This document shows, piece by piece, positions 18,293-26,747 of a stretch of DNA of 64,000 bases; positions within the stretch are counted from its first letter, which is position 1, and the number at the start of each line of letters is the position of its first letter. The translations under genes were made by a program, and so were the position numbers. This DNA comes from Flavobacterium nitrogenifigens (lineage in GTDB: Bacteria > Bacteroidota > Bacteroidia > Flavobacteriales > Flavobacteriaceae): the NCBI RefSeq assembly GCF_003254565.1, contig NZ_QJRI01000168.1:1-64000 (forward strand). Reading direction: 5' to 3'. The notes beneath the pieces were generated by a model, which saw only the letters and a program-made list of their open reading frames with translations, had not been told where the DNA came from and ran no database searches.

Positions 18293-19123
18293 TTATTTCT
18301 TCCTAGGTAAAGTCTTTTTCTCGTCTGCAGGAGGCAAAAAATTCTCATTTGTCACTACATTTTTGCCCGTTTGCTGTTCCAGTTCAACTCGTGCATTTTT
18401 TGCCACTGCTCCACCCTTTTTGCTTGCCACTGCATTTTCGATTATTCCTTTTGCTTCATCATTTTCGGCTATTTGCCTTGTTGAAAGTTCAGCCAGTGCA
18501 GTAAAAATAAGTTCAGCCTCACTCATGTGATCTCTAAGATTTTGCGACTTTAAGCCTTTTGCCTCTTTATGTTCTTTCACTGAAAGACCAGTCCATTCCT
18601 GATGAATAATATTAGTTAGAATTGCAAATTCATTTTTCTCTTCAATACCCGCTTCTTTCCAATAATCAGTTAGCTTATTTCGGGTTTCCTGTCCCATCAT
18701 GCGTTGCTGAATCCACTTTTCGCTTCTTCCATGTTGCTTCCAGTTTTCTCTCGCCCGGTCAATGCTTTGCACCGGATCTTGAATTTCCTGAATACGTTCA
18801 TAACCAACTTTTGCCAGCCATTGTTTAAACGGTTCAGCTTTAGGAGATGGAATGGATTGTACTATTCTAAAAATATTCTCAACGTTGCCTGCCAATGTTT
18901 TACGCTTTTTCCCATTAGTTAGCATTGTTACCTGGGGACAATTTGTCCCTATGTAACTTCCAAGTTCAACATCTCTCTTTCTGATTTTTTTTAAATAATC
19001 TGTCGGGTTTTTAGAATCTGTTAATGCCTCAACAATATCCACTATAGAAAAATACCAAATTTCATTATCGGTATCATAATGGCTTCGTACTTTTTTATCT
19101 TCAAAAACTTTAATGGCATCCAT
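18293..19123 (-). CDS. BRO/DinD-like DNA-binding protein
   Basis: A 276-aa cytoplasmic protein. The N-terminal Bro-N domain (about 1-105) shows IKVFEDKKVRSHYDTDNEIWYFSIVDIVEALTDSKNPTDYLKKIRKRD, a block shared by phage antirepressors and BRO proteins. The C-terminal helical part (LTDYWKEAGIEEKNEFAILTNIIHQEWTGLSVKEHKEAKGL, then LSTRQIAENDEAKGIIENA) matches the DinD (DNA-damage-inducible protein D) type. It has no sugar-related function and sits between two blocks of the pectin cluster, so it looks like a gene gained by transfer. Its short 44-bp upstream spacer carries a tandem repeat that may be its operator. Confidence 0.85.
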   Translation of the reverse strand: MDAIKVFEDKKVRSHYDTDNEIWYFSIVDIVEALTDSKNPTDYLKKIRKRDVELGSYIGTNCPQVTMLTNGKKRKTLAGNVENIFRIVQSIPSPKAEPFKQWLAKVGYERIQEIQDPVQSIDRARENWKQHGRSEKWIQQRMMGQETRNKLTDYWKEAGIEEKNEFAILTNIIHQEWTGLSVKEHKEAKGLKSQNLRDHMSEAELIFTALAELSTRQIAENDEAKGIIENAVASKKGGAVAKNARVELEQQTGKNVVTNENFLPPADEKKTLPRKK

Positions 19124-19135
19124 AAATTACTTTTT

Positions 19136-19153
19136 ACAATAGTCTACAATAGT
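19136..19153 (-). promoter_or_regulatory. Tandem ACAATAGT repeat upstream of the BRO gene
   Basis: Two direct copies of ACAATAGT (19136-19143 and 19146-19153), period 10, lie 13-30 bp before the BRO start codon in the 44-bp spacer after the GH78 stop codon. On the minus strand they read ACTATTGT-AG-ACTATTGT. Candidate operator or promoter part; no clear -7 box was found. Confidence 0.3.
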
Positions 19154-19167
19154 ACGAAAAAACTTCC

Positions 19168-21915
19168 TTATTTTACACTCAAAACATAGGAACCCGATGG
19201 TAATATTACAACAGTATTATTATCCGTTTTAATAGAAGTAGAAAATTGAGTTAACTTTTGCTTATTCACTGTTATTGCTGAAACATTTGTTGTTGGTAAA
19301 TACACTAAAGCTGAAGCATTTGCAGGAATCGTAATATTCCAAACCAAAGCTTTTTTATCTTTTTTCCAGTCACTTTTAATTGTTCCGTAAATCGATTCGT
19401 ATGAAGCATTTACATAAGTTAATCCTGCATTGAAGTCCGGTTTCATAATAATTTGTTTGAAGCCCGGAGTTTCAGGATTGCTTTTGATTCCTGCCATATT
19501 TTCGTAATACCAAATCAGTAAATCACCTAAAAGCATGACGTGGTTTTGCGAATTCATTGCTGGATCGGCTGTGTTTCCGTTCCAAAGTTCCCAAATGGTT
19601 GTGGCACCATTTTCGACCATATAACCCCAGCTTGGATAGGTTTTATTTGAGGCCAGTTTGAAAGCCAAATCGCCACGACCAAAATTGGTTAATGTTCGCA
19701 TTAAAAACTGAGTTCCAATAACCCCAGTGCTTACATGACCATTTTTAGTCACTTCTACTTCGTGTACAAGATTTTCGAAAACTTTTTGTTGCAATTCTTC
19801 TGGAACCATTCCGAAAGTCAAAGGCAGTAAATTGGCTGTTACGGTATTATTGGCGTAATTGTTTTTGGATGCATTAAAATATTTAGCGTTGAATGCTTTT
19901 TTTATTCTTGAAGCTAATTCGTCATAATGTTTAATATCATTTTGCGAATTGGCAATCACAGCAAACTTTTTCATGATATTTAGAAGCTGATAATAAAACG
20001 CGCTCGAAATCAATTCACCATCGGTTAAACGAGAAGGATCTTTAGAACGAATTAATTCCAAGGACTCTGGCGGAACGCACCAATCGCCGTATTTATCTTT
20101 GGTCATGATATCATCAACCAGATAGTTTTCTTCCATATAATCCATCCATTTTTTCATCGACGGATATTGTTTTTCAACCACTTTTTTGCCTCCAAACTGC
20201 TGATACAGCATATCAGCAACTGTAATATAAGTTCCCGGCCAAGTCACATTATCACCGTAATAACGCCAGAAAGCTGGTGCTACATCTGGAATTCCCCCAT
20301 CAATAGTTTGTGCATTTTTGATATCATCTAACCACTTTGCATATAACGTCTGATTATCAAATAAGAAACTTTCTCCGTAAGCGCCCGTTGTTCTGTCTCC
20401 CAACCAAGGCTGGCGCTCGTTTCTTTGCGGACAATCAATTGGCATTCCTTTATAATTTCCACTGATTCCCCACCACGCATTCTTAAAAATCTGATTCATA
20501 ATTGGGTTCGAAGAATCGAAAGTTCCTATTGTGGCAATATCATCGTAAACGACTTTTCCAACAAAATTTTCTAAAGTTGGTTTGGATTTGAATCCTGAAA
20601 TCTCTACAAATCTAAAACCGTGAAAAATAAAACGCGGTTCCCAAACTTCTTCTCCTTCACCTTTTAAAGTATAAATATCAGTTGTTTTGGCATCACGTAA
20701 ATTGGCAATGTATAACGAACCGTCAGGCTGTAAAGATTCCGCAAATTTCATTGTGATTTTATCGCCTGCATTTCCTTTTACTTTCAATTGTAACCAGCCC
20801 ACCATATTCTGTCCCATATCTAAGATATAAGTTCCTTTTGGCGTTTGTTTAATCGAAATCGGTTTTACTTCACGTTTTACCTTCATATTCGCCGACATCT
20901 GTCCTTCGTAGAATCCGCCAGGCTCTTGAACATATTCTGCCGAAAGCCATTTTTTATCATTAAAATTAATGGTATTCCAGCCTTTCATTTCTTTACGGGC
21001 ATCGTATTCTTCACCGTCATATTCATTGTTTGACAAGATTGGACCATCAGTCGTAATCTTCCAAGTGTCATCTGTGCGAATAACGTCTTTACTTCCATCT
21101 GCATACTCTACAAACAGCTGCAAAGCCATTTTCGGATATCCAAAAGTTTTGATTTTATAAGGCTTATAATCCTGACGCATCGTAAAAAAACGTCCGTTCC
21201 CTAAAATCGTTCCCAATGCATTTTTACCTTCCTGTAATTGCGAAGTCACATCAAAAACATTGTATTTTACATTCTTCGTATAATCCGTAGGAATGGGTGC
21301 CAGAACCTGATCTCCAATTTTATTTCCGTTAATGTACAGCTCGTACAAACCCATTCCCATAATATAAACTTTGGCATTTTTGACTTTCTTTTTTAAGTCA
21401 ATTTCTTTTCTCAAATATCTCGCTGATAATCGAGAATACTGCGAAATACTATCTCCTGGAGAAGTTTTCTCATAACCAATCCAACGCGTCGATTTCCAAT
21501 CAGCATAAGTCAAAATTCCGATACTGAAATGTGCTGTTTCTTTTGATTGAACTTCGCCTTTATTAGTAAAAATGGCTACTTTCCAATAAACGTCTTGTCT
21601 GTCTTTTAGCTTTTTTCCTTTATAAATTACATTTACAGATTCGTCGCTTTGTACCTTTCCGCTATCCCATAAATCTGCGTTTCCTGCATTTAGTTTTTCT
21701 AAAGACGAAGAAGCTAAAATTTTATAATGAGTTTGTTTTACATCGTTTACACTTGCTTTTATTTTCCAACTCAATCTTGGCTGTAAAACGTCAATTCCTT
21801 CCGGATTCGTCAGCATTTCGCATTTTAAATCACTTACAATTATTTTGTTTTGGGCTTTCGCCGAAATTGTGAAAAACGAAATTATTATGGTAAGATGTAA
21901 AAAAAACTTTTTCAT
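19168..21915 (-). CDS. GH78 alpha-L-rhamnosidase (first of two)
   Basis: Exported 915-aa exo-alpha-L-rhamnosidase (signal peptide 1-21, ISAKAQ). Domain order fits GH78: N-terminal Fn3-like part (PRLSWKI, about 25-135), beta-sandwich with VYIMGMGLYELYINGNKIGD (about 140-330), a middle beta domain (ILDMGQNMVGWLQLKVKG), then the (alpha/alpha)6 catalytic barrel (about 465-820) and a C-terminal beta-sandwich. Acid signature DCPQRNERQPWLGD starts at Asp494, with Glu500 the likely general acid; ATTIWELWNG near 770 carries the base. Alpha-L-rhamnose occurs in RG-I backbone and RG-II side chains. Low similarity to the GH78 at 28318-31098 suggests a different linkage. Confidence 0.93.
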   Translation of the reverse strand: MKKFFLHLTIIISFFTISAKAQNKIIVSDLKCEMLTNPEGIDVLQPRLSWKIKASVNDVKQTHYKILASSSLEKLNAGNADLWDSGKVQSDESVNVIYKGKKLKDRQDVYWKVAIFTNKGEVQSKETAHFSIGILTYADWKSTRWIGYEKTSPGDSISQYSRLSARYLRKEIDLKKKVKNAKVYIMGMGLYELYINGNKIGDQVLAPIPTDYTKNVKYNVFDVTSQLQEGKNALGTILGNGRFFTMRQDYKPYKIKTFGYPKMALQLFVEYADGSKDVIRTDDTWKITTDGPILSNNEYDGEEYDARKEMKGWNTINFNDKKWLSAEYVQEPGGFYEGQMSANMKVKREVKPISIKQTPKGTYILDMGQNMVGWLQLKVKGNAGDKITMKFAESLQPDGSLYIANLRDAKTTDIYTLKGEGEEVWEPRFIFHGFRFVEISGFKSKPTLENFVGKVVYDDIATIGTFDSSNPIMNQIFKNAWWGISGNYKGMPIDCPQRNERQPWLGDRTTGAYGESFLFDNQTLYAKWLDDIKNAQTIDGGIPDVAPAFWRYYGDNVTWPGTYITVADMLYQQFGGKKVVEKQYPSMKKWMDYMEENYLVDDIMTKDKYGDWCVPPESLELIRSKDPSRLTDGELISSAFYYQLLNIMKKFAVIANSQNDIKHYDELASRIKKAFNAKYFNASKNNYANNTVTANLLPLTFGMVPEELQQKVFENLVHEVEVTKNGHVSTGVIGTQFLMRTLTNFGRGDLAFKLASNKTYPSWGYMVENGATTIWELWNGNTADPAMNSQNHVMLLGDLLIWYYENMAGIKSNPETPGFKQIIMKPDFNAGLTYVNASYESIYGTIKSDWKKDKKALVWNITIPANASALVYLPTTNVSAITVNKQKLTQFSTSIKTDNNTVVILPSGSYVLSVK

Positions 21916-21935
21916 GGTATTGTTTAAATAATGTC

Positions 21936-22089
21936 AAGTCCCAGAGGGACGATATATTTATAGATTTTATAATAGTTAGTTCAATAAGCCCCAGCGGGGT
22001 GACATAATTTTCTATAGGTATCGCTCCGCCGGAGCTTTTTATCATTTGGCTGTTTATTTTTCTATAAATATTATGCTTCTCCGAAGCAT
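21936..22089. repeat. Palindrome cluster (CCCAGAGGG / GCTCCGCCGGAGC)
   Basis: Four short palindromes follow each other between the GH78 start and the next gene: GTCCCAGAGGGAC (21938-21950), GCCCCAGCGGGGTGACATA (21988-22006), CGCTCCGCCGGAGC (22022-22035) and ATGCTTCTCCGAAGCAT (22073-22089). The first three types recur at 61582-61808. Confidence 0.65.
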
Positions 22090-22096
22090 CCAAACT

Positions 22097-23665
22097 TTAC
22101 TCCGAAATCACTCGTTCCAATTTCTCAGAAACTGCAATTTCCTTTCCGTTTTTAAAGATTCTAAAACCTTTTCCTTTTTTATATTTTTCTCCTGTTTTAT
22201 CCCAAAGAATCGTGATAATATTGCCATGATACAGAACATTATCCAAACAAAACCAATCCCATTTCTCCTGCGGAACTAGCGGATTTACTTCAATCTTTTC
22301 ATCTGCTCTCGGACGTAAGCCAACCAATCCTGTAATCACTAAATCATTGAAAGTCGAATGATTATAATAACGGCTTCTTTCTCTGTCGCCCATTAACCAA
22401 TAGCCCGTTGTTTCATCCAAATACTCACCAAGATAAGGTTTCCCTCTGTAATACTGTGACTGAACGTACAATTCCATTTGTTTGAAATAATCAGGTTTGG
22501 CTACAAAATTCTGATCGTAATTATTCAAAACATTTGCCAAAGCCGTTAAGGTCTGCGAACTTGCAAATGGCCAAATCGCGCCGTCCCATTCGCAGGTTCC
22601 TGTCCCGTGTGTTCTAAATCTCGGACTTCTTCTTTCTGCGGTTGTTAAACCAAACGGAGCCGAAAATCCTTTTTCATCCTTAATCTGCTCCCAAGCTTTT
22701 TCAAATCCTTTGTTTTTCTCTGGAAGATTAAAATACCATGGAATAAATCCAATCGCTTCCCTAACTTGTGCTAAAGTATCTTTTTCTGTTAGAGTTTCAA
22801 AGAACTCACTTTTAGAATTCCATAATTTGGTTTCGACTAATTGCTGTAAAACATCAGCTTTCGCTTTGAATTTGGTTTCTGTTTCCTTATCACCTTTCAA
22901 CTCAGCCATTTTAGAAATTGCTATAGCATTCCCGTACATATAACTGTTAATCGTCGGTCTAGCATTTTGCACTTTTCGTCCTCCACTTAAAGATTCTTCC
23001 ATTCCATCTTTTACGTCATGCTGCCAAAACAAACCATCTTTGCGCTGACGGTCTTTTTCCCAAACGGCATAATCCGTAACCATGTCTGGATACAAATCCA
23101 ATAAGAATTTTTCATCCTTATTTACCAAATAACGATTGTACAAAGCATCGGCTGTCCAACTGCTGAATTTATACAGTTTGTTCATCGGTTTTCCATCATT
23201 TCCTCTATACCAAAGTTTCACATCCTGCTCAATATATTTCGGATCATGAACCCATCTGAATTCGTTGATATGATGCCCCAAAGCACAACTGATCATATTG
23301 TATTTATCGGCATACGAACGATCTACCAAAAACTCTGTAATTGCAAATCCTTGTGGTGTATTTTTAATATGCTTTCGGACACTCCACCATCTGAAATAAT
23401 AAATCTCCTCAAAATTCTGCTGTGGACATTCAAACAACGGAATATTCTTTTCCATCCAGACCCACGCACTATCATTCGGAATTGCAAATTTTAAGTTTTC
23501 ATCTTCCATCGTGTTGAAATAATCAACATAATGTTTGAAGTTTTTTTCTTTTAAAATAACCGATTTTCCTTTTTGTGAATGATCTACAGTCGATTTGCAA
23601 CTGCTGTTTATGCAAACGATTACTATTGAAAGTGTTATTATTTTATGTTTGAAATGTTGTAACAT
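22097..23665 (-). CDS. (Alpha/alpha)6-barrel glycosidase, lipoprotein (MGH1-like)
   Basis: A 522-aa exported protein; the N-terminus ends in VCINSSCKS, so it is probably a lipoprotein. The body is an (alpha/alpha)6 barrel of the GH63/GH37-like 'MGH1-like' group: EIYYFRWWSVRKHI, WVHDPKYIEQDVKLWY, DGLFWQHDVKDGMEESLSGG (acidic residues suited to a general acid), WEWDGAIWPFASSQ-type block at CEWDGAIWPFASSQTL, and ERSRYYNHSTFNDLVITGLVGLRP near the end, followed by a small C-terminal beta domain. Families with this fold include GH63, GH142 and GH37; GH142 acts on beta-L-arabinofuranose in RG-II, but I cannot assign this protein. It stands between GH95 and GH78 in the pectin cluster. Confidence 0.7.
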   Translation of the reverse strand: MLQHFKHKIITLSIVIVCINSSCKSTVDHSQKGKSVILKEKNFKHYVDYFNTMEDENLKFAIPNDSAWVWMEKNIPLFECPQQNFEEIYYFRWWSVRKHIKNTPQGFAITEFLVDRSYADKYNMISCALGHHINEFRWVHDPKYIEQDVKLWYRGNDGKPMNKLYKFSSWTADALYNRYLVNKDEKFLLDLYPDMVTDYAVWEKDRQRKDGLFWQHDVKDGMEESLSGGRKVQNARPTINSYMYGNAIAISKMAELKGDKETETKFKAKADVLQQLVETKLWNSKSEFFETLTEKDTLAQVREAIGFIPWYFNLPEKNKGFEKAWEQIKDEKGFSAPFGLTTAERRSPRFRTHGTGTCEWDGAIWPFASSQTLTALANVLNNYDQNFVAKPDYFKQMELYVQSQYYRGKPYLGEYLDETTGYWLMGDRERSRYYNHSTFNDLVITGLVGLRPRADEKIEVNPLVPQEKWDWFCLDNVLYHGNIITILWDKTGEKYKKGKGFRIFKNGKEIAVSEKLERVISE

Positions 23666-23814
23666 ATTCTAATTATTATTTTAAAACTAATTCTTTGGGC
23701 GTGTCCCTCCGGGTCGTGCTGTCCGTTCCCGCTTTTTTTGTTCGGCAGAAAAAGCCTCACAAAAAAGAGCTCCACTTCCATCACTCACGCAAGAGACCTT
23801 TACGTTTTCTCACT

Positions 23815-23903
23815 CCTGCAAGGTTTCCAAAACCTTGCAGGTGTCTTATTTTTAATCGCCAAGTTTATCATTTATACCTACAAGGTTTTAGAAACCTTGC
23901 AGG
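23815..23903. repeat. Paired CCTGCAAGGTTT hairpins
   Basis: Two hairpins with arms CCTGCAAGGTTT and AAACCTTGCAGG lie at 23815-23841 and 23877-23903, in the 291-bp spacer between GH95 and the preceding glycosidase gene. The rest of the spacer (23666-23956) shows the words TTATATCACTTATATGG, which also occur inverted at 12797-12823. A plus-strand open frame covering this spacer is a product of the repeats and was not accepted. Confidence 0.6.
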
Positions 23904-23956
23904 AACGTCCTAAACTTTATATTTCCTTATATCACTTATATGGTTTTAAAATATTT

Positions 23957-26407
23957 TTAATTTCCAGTAAAAGTATAAGTCTGCCCTGCTTTCATATTCA
24001 CATCGTAAATATTATAATTTGGCAATTGTACTTTAGGCAATTTTGCTTCATTAGAAATAATCGGTTTCTTCACTTCCACATCATAAAACAACGGATTCGG
24101 ATTCTTCCCTTTTGCTTTTTTAAGCGAAGAGCCTTTCAAAATATTTTCTACTTTCAACCTACAATTTCCTCCAATTTTCGAATATATTTTCAACACCGAA
24201 ACTTTATTGTTTTTCCAAGTCATATCAATTACAAATCCGCCTCTTGCAACCAAGCCTTTAATGCTTCCGTCTTTCCAGACAGTTGGCAAAGCAGGTAATA
24301 AATGAATCGCATCTTCCTGACTCTGAATCAGCATTTCGGCAAAACCAGCTGTGCATCCAAAATTACCATCGATTTGAAAAGGCTGATGCGCGTCTAACAT
24401 ATTCGGATAAGTTCCGCCACCTTTTCTTTGATCTGCTGTTACCAAATGTAATTGGTCCTGAATCAATTTATAAGCATGATTTCCGTCTAACAATCTCGCC
24501 CATAAATTCACTTTCCATCCCATTGACCAACCTGTAGATTCATCTGTTCTATAAATCAGCGACTGTTTAGCAGCCTCAAATAATTCAGGTGTTTTTATCG
24601 GTGAAATCTGATTACTTGGATACAATCCGTACAAATGCGAAACGTGTCTATGATTATCTTTTGGGTTATCCCAATCGTCCTGCCATTCCTGCAACTGATT
24701 GTGTTTACCCACTTTCATTGGAGGCATTTTTGCCAAAGCATCACTTACTTTTTTCACATAAACAGCATCAGGAGAAACCAAAGCCGAAGCTTCAATTACA
24801 TGCGTAAACAAATCAAAAACCAACTGATTATCCATTGTAGTTCCCGATGCAATTGTTGCTTTTCCTGTTCCGCCTGCGTGCGTGTTTTCAGGCGAACTTG
24901 ACGGAACAACCACTAAATATTTTGTGTTTGGATCTATAACCATAAAATCCAAAAAGAAATCAGCAGCGTCTTTCATAATTGGATAAATTTCTGCTAGATA
25001 TTTTTTATCTCCTGTATATAAATATCTTTCCCATAAATCTTGGCAAACCCAAGCACCACCAGTCGGCCACATTCCTGAGGCAGCTGAATCTACCGGAGCA
25101 GTTACGCGCCATATATCAGTGTTGTGATGTAAAACCCAACCATTTGCATTGTACATCGTTCTAGCTGTTTCTGCACCAGTTACAGCCAACTCTTTTGCCA
25201 TTTGCACAAAAGGTTCATGCATTTCCTGCAAATTGGTTACTTGTGCCGGCCAGTAATTCATTTCGGCATTGATGTTGGTCGTGTATTTACTGTCCCAAGG
25301 CGGAGTCACCATATCATTCCAGATTCCTTGTAAATTAGCGGGTTGTCCGCCTGGCTGTGAACTCGAAATTAAAAGATAACGTCCAAACTGGAAATACAAA
25401 CTCGCCAATTGCGGATCAAATTGTTTAGAGAAATCTCGGATTCTTTCGTTTGTTGGCTTTTTAACTAAATCATTTGAACCTAAATTTAGAGACACTCTGC
25501 TGAAGAATTTTTGGTAATAATCAACATGTGCTTTCTTTATAGTTTCAAAATCTTTTGGTTCCGCTTTAGCCAAATAGTCTTTACTTTTTGCAATTTCATC
25601 TCCCGAAATATCCTGATAGTTTTTGAAGTTCGTAGCAATCGAAATGTATAAAGTCACTTCATCGGCTTTGTTGATGCTTAAAACGCCGTTGTTGGCATCA
25701 ATTTCGCCACCTTTGTTTTTAGCTGTAAGTCTTCCTTGAAATTTTACTTTTCCTTTTACACCTTCAAAGTTAGTTCCAACTCCCGAAAGTATAATCTGGT
25801 TACCTTCTGTTGAAGCGACTGTTTTATCAATAGGACTGTTCATGAAAACATTACAGGTAATCTGTCCCGGCTGACTTGCAGAAAGTTTTACTACAATTAC
25901 CTGATCTGAAAACGCGGTTAAAATTTCTCTTGTAAATTCAATACCATTTACTTTGTATTTTACTTTCGCCGTAGCGTTGCTAATATCTAAATCTCTGTAA
26001 TAATCGGTATATTTTTGATGTCCGTTGAATGAAATATAAACGCTTCCAAAAGTCTGATATGGCATTCCGTCATTGGTTTGCGACATAATATCTTTCGTAG
26101 CCAAATCTTGTGCTTCTTCAAATTTTCCATCAAAAATTAACTGTCTTACTTTTGGCAAAGCTTCTATTGATTTTGAATGCGCATTGCTGTTTGGAGAGCC
26201 TGCCCAAATTGTTTCTTCGTTCAATTGCAAACGTTCTACCGCTGGATCTCCAAAGACCATTGCGCCTAAACGTCCATTGCCTAAAGGCAAAGCTTCGTTC
26301 CAGATGGATGCAGGTTTATCGTACCATAATTTTAGGTCACTTTGTGCTGTTGCAGTAAAGGAAAAAATTCCAAAACAAATAGCCGTTATTTTACTTTTTA
26401 ACTTCAT
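23957..26407 (-). CDS. GH95 alpha-L-fucosidase / alpha-L-galactosidase
   Basis: Exported 816-aa GH95 enzyme. The start at 26407 gives [22 protein letters not shown], a proper signal peptide; an ATG 21 bp upstream was rejected. N-terminal beta domain begins [29 protein letters not shown], the classic GH95 opening. The (alpha/alpha)6 barrel holds Asn378 and Asn380 in [12 protein letters not shown] (base-assisting pair), Glu in PSSSPENTH (general acid) and [11 protein letters not shown]. Thr376 lies two residues before the first Asn, where the fucose-specific Bifidobacterium enzyme has His; as I recall, Thr at this place goes with alpha-L-galactosidase activity. L-galactose is a known terminal sugar of RG-II chain A, so that substrate is plausible. 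Confidence 0.92.
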   Translation of the reverse strand: MKLKSKITAICFGIFSFTATAQSDLKLWYDKPASIWNEALPLGNGRLGAMVFGDPAVERLQLNEETIWAGSPNSNAHSKSIEALPKVRQLIFDGKFEEAQDLATKDIMSQTNDGMPYQTFGSVYISFNGHQKYTDYYRDLDISNATAKVKYKVNGIEFTREILTAFSDQVIVVKLSASQPGQITCNVFMNSPIDKTVASTEGNQIILSGVGTNFEGVKGKVKFQGRLTAKNKGGEIDANNGVLSINKADEVTLYISIATNFKNYQDISGDEIAKSKDYLAKAEPKDFETIKKAHVDYYQKFFSRVSLNLGSNDLVKKPTNERIRDFSKQFDPQLASLYFQFGRYLLISSSQPGGQPANLQGIWNDMVTPPWDSKYTTNINAEMNYWPAQVTNLQEMHEPFVQMAKELAVTGAETARTMYNANGWVLHHNTDIWRVTAPVDSAASGMWPTGGAWVCQDLWERYLYTGDKKYLAEIYPIMKDAADFFLDFMVIDPNTKYLVVVPSSSPENTHAGGTGKATIASGTTMDNQLVFDLFTHVIEASALVSPDAVYVKKVSDALAKMPPMKVGKHNQLQEWQDDWDNPKDNHRHVSHLYGLYPSNQISPIKTPELFEAAKQSLIYRTDESTGWSMGWKVNLWARLLDGNHAYKLIQDQLHLVTADQRKGGGTYPNMLDAHQPFQIDGNFGCTAGFAEMLIQSQEDAIHLLPALPTVWKDGSIKGLVARGGFVIDMTWKNNKVSVLKIYSKIGGNCRLKVENILKGSSLKKAKGKNPNPLFYDVEVKKPIISNEAKLPKVQLPNYNIYDVNMKAGQTYTFTGN

Positions 26408-26423
26408 AGTATATTTTTTTTTC

Positions 26424-26744
26424 GCCACGAATTCACGAATTTTCTCTAATTATTCTTTGTGTTTTATTTCTCTAATTTTGACCAAAAGTGTTAATTCGAG
26501 TAATTTGACACAAAAATTGCGTTTCGTATATAAAAATAATTCGTGAATTCGTGGCTATTTCTTAGCTCAATAAATGTTTTTTTTCGCCACGAATTCACGA
26601 ATTTGCTCTAATTATTCTTTGTGTTTTATTTCTCTAATTTTTACCGAAAAGGTTAATTCGAGTAATGTCAGGTAAAAAATGCATATCGTTTATAAAAAAT
26701 AATTCGTGAATTGCTTCGCCTGTTCGCTATCGCTCGGGTCGTGA
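26424..26744. repeat. Tandem duplicate of the CCACGAATT element
   Basis: Two direct copies of one inverted-repeat element: 26424-26555 (132 bp, ends GCCACGAATTCACGAATT and its complement) and 26586-26744. Their interiors share about 75 bp (around 'ctaattattctttgtgttttatttctctaatttt'). In the second copy the right end is interrupted by a GC-rich module at 26713-26740 that also occurs at 40999-41025. This fills the 340-bp spacer between GH95 and the esterase gene; no gene is seen in it. Confidence 0.7.
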
Positions 26745-26747
26745 CTA

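Noticed and set aside
23738..24298. Plus-strand open frame of 186 codons
   Set aside because: First part is intergenic hairpin repeat and the rest is antisense to the end of GH95; product is rich in Phe/Ile/His with no family resemblance.
26073..26546. Plus-strand open frame of 157 codons
   Set aside because: Antisense to the GH95 N-terminus and then repeat DNA; no start signals and no recognisable domain.
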